From Citrobacter amalonaticus (GTDB lineage: Bacteria; Pseudomonadota; Gammaproteobacteria; Enterobacterales; Enterobacteriaceae), in contig JARDVN010000001.1 of the NCBI GenBank assembly GCA_028994555.1, positions 1,054,001 through 1,118,000 of the forward strand: a DNA stretch of 64,000 nucleotides. The letters run 5' to 3'. Both the position numbers and the translations under genes were made by a program. Shown one piece after another: positions 20,155 through 29,246 of the stretch (position 1 is the stretch's first letter; each line of letters starts with the position of its first letter). The notes under the pieces are model-generated. The model did no database searches and was not told the origin of the DNA. It saw only the letters and a program-made list of their open reading frames with translations.

Positions 20155-20607
20155 ATGATCTGGATAATGCTGGCCACACTGGCGGTGGTGTTTGTTATCG
20201 GGTTTCGGATACTTACTTCCGGATCCCGACGGGCGATTCGCCGCTTGAGCGAGCGTCTGAATATTGATGTGGTGGCGGTAGAATCGATGATCGATCAGAT
20301 GGGAAAAGCGCAGGGAGAGGCATTTATGCAGTATCTCCATCGCCCCGACGAGTCACATCTGCAAAATGCCGCTCAGGTTTTGTTGATCTGGCAAAGCGTC
20401 ATTGTGGACGGCAGCGAGCAAAACCTGTTGCAGTGGCATCGCCTGTTGCAAAAGGCCCGGCTGGCTGCGCCAGTCACCGACGCGCAGGTGCGCCTGGCGC
20501 TCGGTTTTCTGCGCGAAATGGAGCCTGACTGGCAGGACATCAACGCTTTCCAGATGCGCTACAACGCCTTTTTTCAGCCTGAAGATGGCGTGCACTGGCT
20601 GCACTGA
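20155..20607 (+). CDS. yicN: DUF1198 family membrane-anchored protein YicN
   Basis: A 150-residue protein with one N-terminal membrane segment (MIWIMLATLAVVFVIGFRI) and a soluble helical remainder (RRLSERLNIDVVAVESMIDQ; HLQNAAQVLLIWQ). It follows E. coli YicN closely. The ATG at 20155 follows AGGAG with five-base spacing and matches the E. coli N terminus. Function is unknown. It lies 52 bp after adeP on the same strand. Confidence 0.9.
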   Translation: MIWIMLATLAVVFVIGFRILTSGSRRAIRRLSERLNIDVVAVESMIDQMGKAQGEAFMQYLHRPDESHLQNAAQVLLIWQSVIVDGSEQNLLQWHRLLQKARLAAPVTDAQVRLALGFLREMEPDWQDINAFQMRYNAFFQPEDGVHWLH

Positions 20608-20756
20608 GAGCAGTATGGATAATAAATGTCGTTACGCAAATGAAGCGTAAGACAGGTGAAGCCATTGGACAAATAGTTGCCAAAACGTTAAATACGTCAC
20701 AATTAAAATGTTACACTGCGTGACTTTCTCACAAGAACACCACGCAGGTCACATAA

Positions 20757-21951
20757 ATGAGTGAATGTATCGAAGAAAAAACCCGCGCTGACGTTGTCAC
20801 CCGCCCGAACTGGTCGGCGGTGTTTGCCGTGGCGTTCTGTGTCGCTTGCCTGATTACCGTCGAATTTTTACCGGTGAGTTTACTCACGCCGATGGCGCAG
20901 GATCTGGGGATTTCCGAAGGTGTCGCCGGGCAGTCGGTGACCGTCACCGCGTTTGTCGCGATGTTTGCCAGCCTGTTTATCACGCAGATCATTCAGGCTA
21001 CCGATCGCCGCTATGTGGTGATTCTGTTCTCCGTGTTACTGACCCTCTCCTGCCTGCTGGTCTCTTTTGCCAACTCCTTTGCGCTGTTGTTGGTAGGGCG
21101 TGCCTGTCTGGGACTGGCGCTGGGCGGATTCTGGGCGATGTCGGCGTCGCTGACTATGCGTCTGGTGCCCCCCGCGTACGGTGCCGAAAGCGCTGTCAGT
21201 GATTTTCGGCGCGGTCTCTATCGCGCTGGTGATTGCCGCACCGTTGGGCAGTTTTTTAGGCGGCATTATTGGCTGGCGTAACGTCTTTAACGCCGCGGCG
21301 GTGATGGGCGTGCTGTGCGTTGTCTGGGTGGTGAAATCCCTTCCGACGTTGCCCGGCGAACCGTCGCACCAGAAGCAAAACATGTTCAGCCTGTTGAATC
21401 GTCCGGGCGTGATGGCGGGAATGATTGCTATCTTTATGTCCTTTGCCGGACAGTTTGCGTTCTTCACTTACATCCGCCCGGTGTATATGAATCTGGCGGG
21501 CTTTGATGTCGATGGTCTGACGCTGGTGCTATTGAGTTTTGGCATCGCCAGTTTTGTCGGCACTTCGCTGTCGTCTGTGATCCTCAAACGCTCAGTCAAA
21601 CTGGCTTTAGCCGGTGCGCCGCTGGTGCTGGCGTTAAGCGCGCTGGTACTGATGCTGTGGGGCAGCGACAAGATTGTGGCGGCCGGTATTGCGATTGTGT
21701 GGGGACTGGCGTTTGCGCTGGTGCCGGTGGGGTGGTCGACATGGATTACCCGATCGCTTGCCGATCAGGCAGAAAAGGCTGGATCCGTCCAGGTCGCCGT
21801 GATCCAGCTTGCCAATACCTGTGGGGCCGCGGTGGGTGGCTATGCACTCGATAACCTGGGCCTGCTGTCGCCCCTGATGCTCTCCGGCAGCCTGATGCTG
21901 CTGACGGCGCTTCTGGTGGCAGCGAAAGTTCGCATAAAGGGTATGCAATGA
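20757..21951 (+). CDS. nepI: Purine ribonucleoside efflux pump NepI
   Basis: MFS (DHA1) inner-membrane exporter of inosine, adenosine and guanosine. A C6 run at 21168-21173 breaks the frame; with five C it reads [19 protein letters not shown] as in E. coli, giving 397 residues. It has about 12 hydrophobic segments and [19 protein letters not shown] in the first half. It ends ten bases before a REP pair. Confidence 0.94.
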
Positions 21952-21966
21952 TCTCACTCTCTGTTT

Positions 21967-22047
21967 GTCGGATGGCACTGCGCTTATCCGGCCTACGGCA
22001 CAGAGACCTGTAGGCCGGATAAGGCAGTTATGCCGCCATCCGGCATA
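21967..22047. repeat. Paired REP element between nepI and the porin gene
   Basis: Inverted units GTCGGATGGCACTGCGCTTATCC and GATAAGGCAGTTATGCCGCCATCC with GGCCTAC and GTAGGCC inside. It lies between two convergent genes, a typical REP position, and may act as a 3' end stabiliser. Confidence 0.85.
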
Positions 22048-22062
22048 ACGCGATATTGCTCA

Positions 22063-23443
22063 TCAGAACCACGCTTCCCACATCGCGCCGACGTTGAAAT
22101 CGTCAAGCGTCTCGTCATTCGTGCCGTTCACGCGCGCGGTGCGGTCGTTGTCCACCTTGCCGCCAGTGACATAGAAGCGCAGCATCGGACGGAACTCCGG
22201 CCCCATCGCAATTGACATATTCTGCGACAACGTCAGCTTCCAGCCTTTGTTATCGCCGCCGGTGTCATAATCGACGCGCTGATAGCCCGCTTCCAGCCAG
22301 GTCGAGTGCACGTCGTTCCAGAAGTACATCGGGCGCACAATCGCGCCGTAGTTCTTGCGGTTTTCGCTCTGATCGGCACTGTTGTCGTAGTCATGGAACG
22401 CCAGCAGATATTCAACCTGCGCCTGCTGCGTGAATTTATGACTCCCTTCGAAGCTGGCGTAAATCGCGGTCAGATCGTCGGTTTTGTTGTAGACGCTGTT
22501 GTCGGAGTTGTCAGAGTAACGGGCGATCACTTTGTTCACGCCGCTGTCATTGGTGTGGCTGACGACAAACGCGCCCTGCCAGGCTTTCAGGCGATCGTCG
22601 CTATCGACCGCTTTCGAGTCAAAGCCGTAGTTGGCGTAAATTTCCAGATCCAACGGACCGAGTTTCATGCCGTGGATTTTTGACGTTACGGCGTAGTTGC
22701 CTTTGTCGCCCGTACCGGAACCACCCGTACAGGTAATGCGCGACGGGTTGGCTTCATCTTCCATCACTTCCGGGCTGCACGATTCAACGGCGGCAACGGT
22801 TGCCACGTCAAACTGAACGCCGCCAATGTCGAAGTTCTTCACTCCGGCGCCCTGGCCGTCGTGGTTCATCCAGAAGTAGTCGTTGATCCCCTGTTGCGGG
22901 CGCTGGTGGAAGTCGCGTCCCGCCCAGATATAAGCATTCGGGTTGGATTCCAGAACGTTGGTGACGCCGGCGTAGGCTTTTTTTGAGGTTCACCTCGTCG
23001 CCCCAGTGGTCGATCATCACGTTAATATCCCAGATGGCGCCATTGTCGCTTTTGAACGCTTTGGAGAGCTGGAATTCGCCGCCGTTGCCTTCGTTGCCCA
23101 GACGACCAATGGCGGAGGCGCCGTTATAGGAGCCGTCCACGCCGACGTACTTCTGATCGCCGCTCTGGAAGTGCGCGCCGTAACGCGCATAGCCGCTGAA
23201 TTTCACGCCGAATGGAATGGCCATATCCGGTGACTGCGCGGCGCTTTGCGGCTCAACAATCACATCGGTTTTTTTCGCCACAGCAGCGTCCATTTTCGCC
23301 TGACGTTCCGCAAGGGCTTTGTCTACGGCTTTGGCGACAATGGCGTCGATTTGTTCCTGCGTAAATTCCTGTGCGAGTACAGAAATCGGGCAAAGCGCGG
23401 CCACGACCGCCATGGCTAATGGAAGTTTTTTTATCATGTTCAT
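22063..23443 (-). CDS. LamB-type outer-membrane carbohydrate porin
   Basis: A 459-residue outer-membrane protein after taking one T from the T7 run at 22978-22984, which restores EVNLKKAYAGVTNVLESNPN. It has a signal peptide (AMAVVAALCPISVLAQ, cleaved before EFTQEQ), a short helical N-terminal segment rich in Ala/Lys (residues 24-60) as in ScrY/BglH porins, LamB-like GRDFHQRPQQGINDYFWMNH, and a C-terminal Phe (WEAWF) for barrel assembly. As last gene of the PTS operon it probably lets beta-glucosides or cello-oligosaccharides through the outer membrane. The exact sugar is not known. Confidence 0.82.
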
Positions 23444-23639
23444 GGTTATCTCATTTACGTTTTATCCTTCAGTTTGCATTGAGCATTCTGAACAGATGTG
23501 CGCATTAATTTATTTTAAGATAATAACCATCCCGTCCCGGTGTAATTCGCTATCACCAAAACAAGCTGATCTGTTATTTATAGGTACAGAATGCGTTTAT
23601 TTAATCGTAGTGACGTCTCCGTTTATTATTTAATTTAAA

Positions 23640-23942
23640 TTAACGTTGATAAAGATGAATGATTTCTTCTGACAATTCGCGTGCTAACAACGATGTCATT
23701 AAGTGATCCTGCGCATGCACCATAATTAATGTCATGGGTTGCCGGGCTTCCCCGGCATCCTGTTCGATCAATTTGGTTTGCATGTGGTGAGCCTGACGGG
23801 CATAGCCGTCCGCCTCACGAAGCAGGCTTTTCGCCTCGTCAATGTTGCCAGCGCGCGCCGCGTGCAGTGCTTCGAAGCACAGACTGCGGGACTGCCCGGC
23901 ATTGACGATAATTTCCATTACTGCTTCTTCTAATGCAATCAT
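23640..23942 (-). CDS. PTS lactose/cellobiose-family IIA component
   Basis: A 100-residue cytoplasmic phosphocarrier of the Lac/ChbA type: three-helix bundle, phospho-accepting His76 in MVHAQDHLM, and the helical C terminus SLLARELSEEIIHLY. It passes phosphate from HPr to the IIB protein encoded upstream in the same operon. It is separated by 12 bp from the GH1 gene before it and about 200 bp from the porin after it. Confidence 0.9.
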   Translation of the reverse strand: MIALEEAVMEIIVNAGQSRSLCFEALHAARAGNIDEAKSLLREADGYARQAHHMQTKLIEQDAGEARQPMTLIMVHAQDHLMTSLLARELSEEIIHLYQR

Positions 23943-23954
23943 TGTAAATATCTC

Positions 23955-25338
23955 TTAATCGAATCCATTATGTTCGGCAGTAGTCGCGAACCACTCGCCG
24001 CTCTTTTTCACCGTACGTTGTTGGGTCTCTAAATCTAACTGGACAAAACCGTAGCGGTTTTTATATCCGTTAAGCCAGGACCAGTTATCAATAAACGTCC
24101 ACATGTGATAGCCGAGGCAATGACAGCCTTCACTGATTCCTTTATGTAGCCATTTAAGATGTTCAGAGACAAATTCAATACGGTAACTGTCGTTAATTTG
24201 CCCGTTCTCAATAAATCGCTGTTCGTTTTCGACGCCCATACCATTTTCAGAAATAAAGCAGCGGGGATTGCCATAATTATCACGCAGATTGGTAATAATA
24301 TCGTAAATACCCGGTTCATAAATTTCCCAGCCCCGATATGGATTCATTTTACGGCCTGGCATTTCATAGTAATCAAACAGCCACTCAGGCATAAACGGCG
24401 CATTCAGATTGATGGCAGTATCGCGGCATTTCACGCGGCGGGGCTGATAGTAGTTAATGCCCAGCAGGTCGATTTTGCCATCAGCGATTAACTGCGCATC
24501 GTCTGGCTGGCATGCCGGTAGCTGATCGTACTCTTTCAGTAATGCCACCAGATCCGCCGGATATTCCCCTTTCAGCACCGGATCGAGGAAGCTGCGGTTA
24601 AACAGCAGATCCGCATGGTGCGCGGCTTTCACATCCGCCGGATGCTGCGAGCGCGGATAGGAGGGCGTCAGGTTGAGCACCACGCCGATTTCACCGTCGT
24701 TGTTGCCTGCGCGATACGCACGCACCGCCGTCGAATGCGCCAGCACGGTGTGATACGCCACGGTCGCCGCACGTCTGAAATCCACCACGTTCGGATAGTG
24801 GAAGTCATACAAATAGCCGCCTTCTACCGGGACAATCGGTTCGTTAAAGGTGAACCAGTGTTTAACCCGGTTGCCGAACAAGTCGAAACACGTCTGCGCG
24901 TAGCGGCCAAAGGCCTCCACGACGTCACGGTTTTCCCAGCCGCCTTTTTCCTGCATCACCATCGGCATGTCGAAGTGAAACAGTGTGATAAACGGCGTGA
25001 TGCCCTGCGCCAGCAGTTCGTCGATAACATTGTTATAGAACGTCACGGCTTCTGGATTCACTTTGCCCGTGCCGTCAGGTATCAGGCGCGACCAGCTTAA
25101 CGAGGTGCGGAAGCTGTTATGTTTCAACTGCTTCAGCAGCGCGATGTCCTGTTTCCAGTGCTGATAAAAGGTCGAGGTGTTCGCCGGGCCAACCCCCCTG
25201 ATGGAAACGACCTGGCTGGCGGTCGAACCACACATCCCATGTGGTCTGGCTTTTGCCGCCGTTCAGGCTATCCCCTTCGGTTTGCAGCGCTGAGCAGGCA
25301 CTGCCCCACCAGAAGTTTTCAGGAAAACGGTATCTCAT
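23955..25338 (-). CDS. GH1 6-phospho-beta-glucosidase
   Basis: Cytoplasmic enzyme expected to hydrolyse phosphorylated beta-glucosides delivered by the adjacent PTS. The G/C6 run at 25193-25198 splits the frame; with five it reads GRFHQGVGPANTSTFYQHW and gives 460 residues, normal for GH1. Motifs are the N-terminal FPENFWWGSACSALQTEG, the acid/base Glu in TFNEPIV and the nucleophile Glu in FISENGMG. ATG 25338 follows AGGAGT seven bases upstream. Confidence 0.9.
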
Positions 25339-25358
25339 TGTTCTGACTCCTTGATTCA

Positions 25359-26690
25359 TTATGAGTTGCTACGGGCAGCGTTCGCCACGGAGACGGCATC
25401 CTGCGCTTTTTGCTCTTCTGTCTTCAGCAGAGAACGTTCGTAAGCGCGCAGGAACGGGAGGTAAATCAGCGCCGACATCACCATGCAGATCAGACACATC
25501 ACCACCGGACTAAAGGCCCAGTTCGCCGCCCAGGATGCGCCAATGGGGGCGGGCGTGGTCCACGGCGTCAGAGAAACGACCTGATCCAGCCAGCCCAGAC
25601 GGGTTGCGGCATATGCCAGTACGGCGTTGATCATAGGTACGAAGACGAACGGGATGAACAACATCGGGTTCATAATGATCGGCGCACCGAACAGAATAGG
25701 CTCATTGATGTTGAAGAAACTAGGCACAATTCCCATTTTGCCGATGGTGCGTAAATGGGTAACGCGGCTGCGCAGCAACAGGAAAGCCAGCGGTAACGTG
25801 GAACCGACGCCGCCGATCAACAGGTAGTGATCCCAGAAACCTTGCAGATAGACGTGTGGCAATGCCGCGCCTGCTGCCAGTGCCGCCTGGTTCGCGGAAA
25901 GGTTGGCCATCCAGAACGGGTTCATAATGCCCGTAACAATCAGTGAACCGTGAATCCCGGCAAACCAGAAAATCTGGCACATCAGGACGGAAAGCAGGAT
26001 CGCTGGCAGGGAGTCAGATGCGGAAACCAGCGGTGCCAGCAGGTGCATGATCGCCTGCGGAATAATCATCCCGGTTTGCGCTTCAATAAACAGGTTCAGC
26101 GGGTGCAGCGTGGCGATGACCACCAGAACCGGAATGAGGATCTCAAACGAACGGGCGACGCCGGTAGGGACTTCTTTCGGTAGACGGATCGTTACGTTGT
26201 GCTGCTTGAGCCAGGCATAGACGCGCGTGGCATAGATAGCGGTAATCAGGGCGGTAAAGATCCCCTGACCGGAAAGGTACTGGGTGGAGATTTTCCCGTC
26301 AGCATAGGGAGCGGCGACCAGTAAGAAAGCCATAAACGCCAGCAGGCCGGACATGATCGGATCGAGGTTAAACTGACGACCCAGACTGGCGCCAATCCCA
26401 ACGGAGATGAAGAACGTCATAACGCCCATGCTGAGGTTAAACGGCAGCATCAACTGTTCACGATACGTGGCGGAGAAATCGAGCCAGCCACGGGCAAAGC
26501 TGTTGGTGGTTTCGGCAGAAAACGGCGGAAAAATAAACACCAGCATAAACGAGCCGATGATCATAAACGGCAGCGCCGCGGTAAAACCATCACGAATCGC
26601 AATCACATACTTTTGCTGGCCCAGTTTACCGGCAAGAGGGGTGATGGATTGTTCTATGACAGCAACCATTGACTGATATAACGAACTCAT
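25359..26690 (-). CDS. PTS cellobiose/lichenan-family IIC permease
   Basis: A 443-residue inner-membrane protein with about ten hydrophobic segments and the Lac/Chb IIC signatures (FTAALPFMIIGSFMLVFIFPP, FWAGIHG-like FWFAGIHGSLIVTGIMNP, and SFFNINEPILFGAPIIMNP). It is the sugar channel partner of the IIB and IIA genes around it. It lies 12 bp after IIB and 20 bp before the GH1 gene. Confidence 0.92.
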   Translation of the reverse strand: MSSLYQSMVAVIEQSITPLAGKLGQQKYVIAIRDGFTAALPFMIIGSFMLVFIFPPFSAETTNSFARGWLDFSATYREQLMLPFNLSMGVMTFFISVGIGASLGRQFNLDPIMSGLLAFMAFLLVAAPYADGKISTQYLSGQGIFTALITAIYATRVYAWLKQHNVTIRLPKEVPTGVARSFEILIPVLVVIATLHPLNLFIEAQTGMIIPQAIMHLLAPLVSASDSLPAILLSVLMCQIFWFAGIHGSLIVTGIMNPFWMANLSANQAALAAGAALPHVYLQGFWDHYLLIGGVGSTLPLAFLLLRSRVTHLRTIGKMGIVPSFFNINEPILFGAPIIMNPMLFIPFVFVPMINAVLAYAATRLGWLDQVVSLTPWTTPAPIGASWAANWAFSPVVMCLICMVMSALIYLPFLRAYERSLLKTEEQKAQDAVSVANAARSNS

Positions 26691-26702
26691 AATGACACCT
26701 TT

Positions 26703-27017
26703 CTAGTGTGTCGCTTCAATCAGCGACAGAGCATAATCCAGCACCTTGTCACCACGTTGCATCCCGTAATCCAGCATATCGATCGCTTTGACGGGGATGT
26801 TTTGGGTGGCAGCCTTCTCTGAGAGCGTGTTAAGCATGTATTTTACCTGGGGGCCAAGTAGCACCACCTGGTAATTTGGAAACTGAATGTCAAATTCGGA
26901 AACGCCATATGCATCAATTTGTACAGGCAGCTTCCGCTCTTCTGCGGCCTCGACCATTTTTCGAACCAGCAGACTGGTGGACATCCCTGCAGAGCAACAC
27001 AACATAATCCTGAACAT
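26703..27017 (-). CDS. PTS lactose/cellobiose-family IIB component
   Basis: A 104-residue cytoplasmic phosphotransfer protein with the P-loop-like active site CSAGMSTSLLV; Cys8 is the phospho-acceptor by comparison with ChbB. It is the first gene of the five-gene PTS operon and faces the LacI-type regulator across 289 bp holding two palindromic operator candidates. Confidence 0.92.
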   Translation of the reverse strand: MFRIMLCCSAGMSTSLLVRKMVEAAEERKLPVQIDAYGVSEFDIQFPNYQVVLLGPQVKYMLNTLSEKAATQNIPVKAIDMLDYGMQRGDKVLDYALSLIEATH

Positions 27018-27072
27018 TATTAACCATCCTCAAAATGTAAAAACTTATTGCGAGACTGATTTGATATCATAC

Positions 27073-27086
27073 GGAAACCGGTTTCC
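27073..27086. promoter_or_regulatory. Palindromic operator candidate 1 (LacI type)
   Basis: GGAAACCGGTTTCC is a perfect 14-base palindrome with a central CG, the form bound by LacI/GalR regulators. It lies 56 bp before the IIB start. The neighbouring LacI-type protein is the obvious ligand. Confidence 0.65.
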
Positions 27087-27196
27087 ATCCGCAGCAAACG
27101 GAACTGTGATAGCCATCAAGATCTTATTCTTATAAGGCTAATTATTTCGATTCAGGTCACGATTTTGATGCTATTTCATCCTTTTTGAGTGGAAAC

Positions 27197-27211
27197 GGAA
27201 AATCGGTTTCC
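27197..27211. promoter_or_regulatory. Operator candidate 2 (LacI type)
   Basis: GGAAAATCGGTTTCC resembles operator 1 with a one-base offset, and an extra half-site (ACGGAAAC) follows at 27220. The two sites are about 124 bp apart, so looping or autoregulation of the regulator gene (start 27307) is possible. Confidence 0.55.
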
Positions 27212-27306
27212 ATGAAAAACGGAAACAGCTATACTGCAGATGGCGATAATTTGAGCCAATGTTAAATTCAGGATTCGAGGAGCCAGGCAGGCTCTGTCAG
27301 GGGAGA

Positions 27307-28266
27307 ATGATGTCTACTATCAACGATGTATCGCGTTTGGCTGGCGTGTCTAAAGCCACGGTGTCGCGCGTGTTGAGCGGATCGCGTGGTGTGAAGGAAG
27401 CCAGCCGTCTTGCCGTATTGAAAGCGGTGGATGAGCTAAACTACCGTCCGAATGTGATTGCCCAGTCGCTGCTCAGCCAGACTACCGGCTGTATCGGCGT
27501 CATTTGCGCACAGGACAACATTAACCAGACGACAGGCTATCTCTACGCGCTGGAAAAACATCTGAGCCAGCACCAGAAACATCTGTTGCTTCGTTTTGCG
27601 AATACGAAAGCGGAGGTGATGAGCGCCCTTGATGAATTGAGCTGCGGCCTGTGTGACGATGTGCTGATCATCGGTGCGCGTTTCCCACTGAATATCAGCC
27701 AGGAAAACGTCATTCTGGTGGATTGCCTGGAAGCAGGCGATGATGTCAACAGCATCCAGTTTGATCACGCCTTTGCAACAGAAACGGCCTGTAACTATTT
27801 GATTAGCCAGAACCGTCGGCAGATTGCCCTCATTCATCCTGAAGGTATGGGGTTCTGTGAGCAGGTGCTGCTCGGTTACAAGCACGCGCTGGAAAAAAAT
27901 TTCCTGCCGTTTAATCGCAGCCTGGTCTTTATGGAAGCGACCTCTTCGTCGGTCGCACTGCAGGAGTTGTTGAACAACGCCTCTACGCTTAATTTTAACG
28001 CGCTGCTGGTGGCGGATGAGCAGCAGGCGCAGCGGGTGATCCCCCAATTGCAGGCGTTTAATAAGTCGGTTCCGGAAGACATTATGGTCTTTAGCCTCGC
28101 CGGTTCGCTGCATCTGCCGGGCATTCCCACCATTCCGGCAATCGAATACTCCATGGATGCGATGGCGGCGCGGATTGTCAGTTGGCTGAACGAAAAAACA
28201 CAAAGCATGCTGGGGTCTTACGTGTTGCGCGGCGACCTCATCATTCCGGATGTGCGCCAGCGTTAA
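27307..28266 (+). CDS. LacI-family transcriptional regulator of the PTS operon
   Basis: A 319-residue DNA-binding repressor: N-terminal helix-turn-helix STINDVSRLAGVSKATVSRVL, hinge region ending around YRPNVIAQSLLS, then a periplasmic-binding-like effector domain. The ATG at 27307 follows GGGGAG; another ATG is one codon later. Divergence from the PTS operon and the operator-like palindromes between them suggest local control. The inducer is unknown. Confidence 0.87.
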   Translation: MMSTINDVSRLAGVSKATVSRVLSGSRGVKEASRLAVLKAVDELNYRPNVIAQSLLSQTTGCIGVICAQDNINQTTGYLYALEKHLSQHQKHLLLRFANTKAEVMSALDELSCGLCDDVLIIGARFPLNISQENVILVDCLEAGDDVNSIQFDHAFATETACNYLISQNRRQIALIHPEGMGFCEQVLLGYKHALEKNFLPFNRSLVFMEATSSSVALQELLNNASTLNFNALLVADEQQAQRVIPQLQAFNKSVPEDIMVFSLAGSLHLPGIPTIPAIEYSMDAMAARIVSWLNEKTQSMLGSYVLRGDLIIPDVRQR

Positions 28267-28280
28267 TCTCCGTTTCCCGG

Positions 28281-28302
28281 GCGTGAAGCGTCGGCTTCAC
28301 GC
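28281..28302. terminator. Bidirectional hairpin between the LacI-type gene and yicS
   Basis: Perfect nine-base stem GCGTGAAGC/GCTTCACGC with loop GTCG, between the 3' ends of two convergent genes. It lacks a long T run on either side. Confidence 0.5.
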
Positions 28303-28596
28303 TCACATATCCGGGCACTCCACCTTACCGAGCGCTTCCCAGTAGTTGCTCTGATTATTCCTCTCCATCGCCACAATCGCTTCACGAATGTGCTGCTGAT
28401 TCCCCTCATTCGCCATGATCGTTTTTTCCCACGCCTCGTCAGATGGCGAGCCTTGCGGCGTACAAATTTTTCGTAAGTCTTTGAGTATCGTATTTTTTTC
28501 GTGTGCGGATTGCAGTGCGCCGTAAGGCGAGTCGGCCTGTGCCAGCGTTGGCATCAAGAAAAGGACGGCAATGATCGGTAAAACGGCTCGTTTCAT
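28303..28596 (-). CDS. yicS: Secreted small protein YicS
   Basis: A 97-residue protein with a signal peptide (IIAVLFLMPTLAQA, mature end at DSPYG) and two cysteines. The C-terminal half, REAIVAMERNNQSNYWEALG, is nearly identical to E. coli YicS, and the length is the same. Probably periplasmic; its role is not established, although the E. coli gene has been linked to virulence traits. It lies next to nlpA in E. coli, but here the dga operon separates them. Confidence 0.9.
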   Translation of the reverse strand: MKRAVLPIIAVLFLMPTLAQADSPYGALQSAHEKNTILKDLRKICTPQGSPSDEAWEKTIMANEGNQQHIREAIVAMERNNQSNYWEALGKVECPDM

Positions 28597-28724
28597 GGTA
28601 ATAATCCTTGTTGTCGATGCGCATCATTTCAAGAGTAAGTGTAGACGGCGTACGGCTCACTCAGCACCCCGTGTTATTGTCAAAAAGAATGTCAGCTAAA
28701 AGTGGTATTTTTCAGGAGGATAAA

Positions 28725-29141
28725 ATGCAGATACAGATTACGGATACGGTGACCGAAGACGATCAAAACGCGCTGCTCACCGGATTGCGCGCCTATAATC
28801 TTCAGTTTCTGAAGACCACCAATTTTGGCGATCTGGCCGTTTACTGGCGCGATGAAACGCAGAAAATTCGCGGCGGGCTGATTGGCAAAATCAAAGGGGA
28901 GTGGCTGTGTATTGAGTATCTCTGGATGCATGAGTCGCTGCGTAAAGGCGGCTACGGCAGCCGGTTGATGCAGGCCGCCGAACAGGCCGCACGGGAAAGA
29001 GGCTGTCACCATGCGCTGGTGGATACGATGAGTTTTCAGGCGCTGCCGTTCTATCAAAAAAACGGCTACCAGCTGCAACTCACCCTCGACGACTTCCCGG
29101 AAAAAGGCGCCGCCCGCCACTATTTATCGAAAACATTTTGA
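28725..29141 (+). CDS. GNAT-family N-acetyltransferase
   Basis: A 138-residue cytoplasmic acetyl-CoA-dependent transferase. The GNAT core is visible: beta-4 [20 protein letters not shown] with the acetyl-CoA loop RKGGYGS, and the motif-B end [12 protein letters not shown] 28725 follows a perfect AGGAGG. The substrate is unknown. It sits divergent from yicS and upstream of dgaR with no obvious functional link. Confidence 0.85.
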   Translation: MQIQITDTVTEDDQNALLTGLRAYNLQFLKTTNFGDLAVYWRDETQKIRGGLIGKIKGEWLCIEYLWMHESLRKGGYGSRLMQAAEQAARERGCHHALVDTMSFQALPFYQKNGYQLQLTLDDFPEKGAARHYLSKTF

Positions 29142-29246
29142 TGACCGGAACGCGTTCGGCGTGACCTCTGGGGGGCCGATTCACTTTCTTGCATAGCAGA
29201 ATAGTGTATGTTCTGAACAATCATTTATTTGTGAAGCGGTAAAGTG

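Noticed and set aside
28439..28660. A 73-codon frame overlapping yicS on the same strand
   Set aside because: It is in another frame of the clearly recognised yicS gene and shows no signal peptide or homology.
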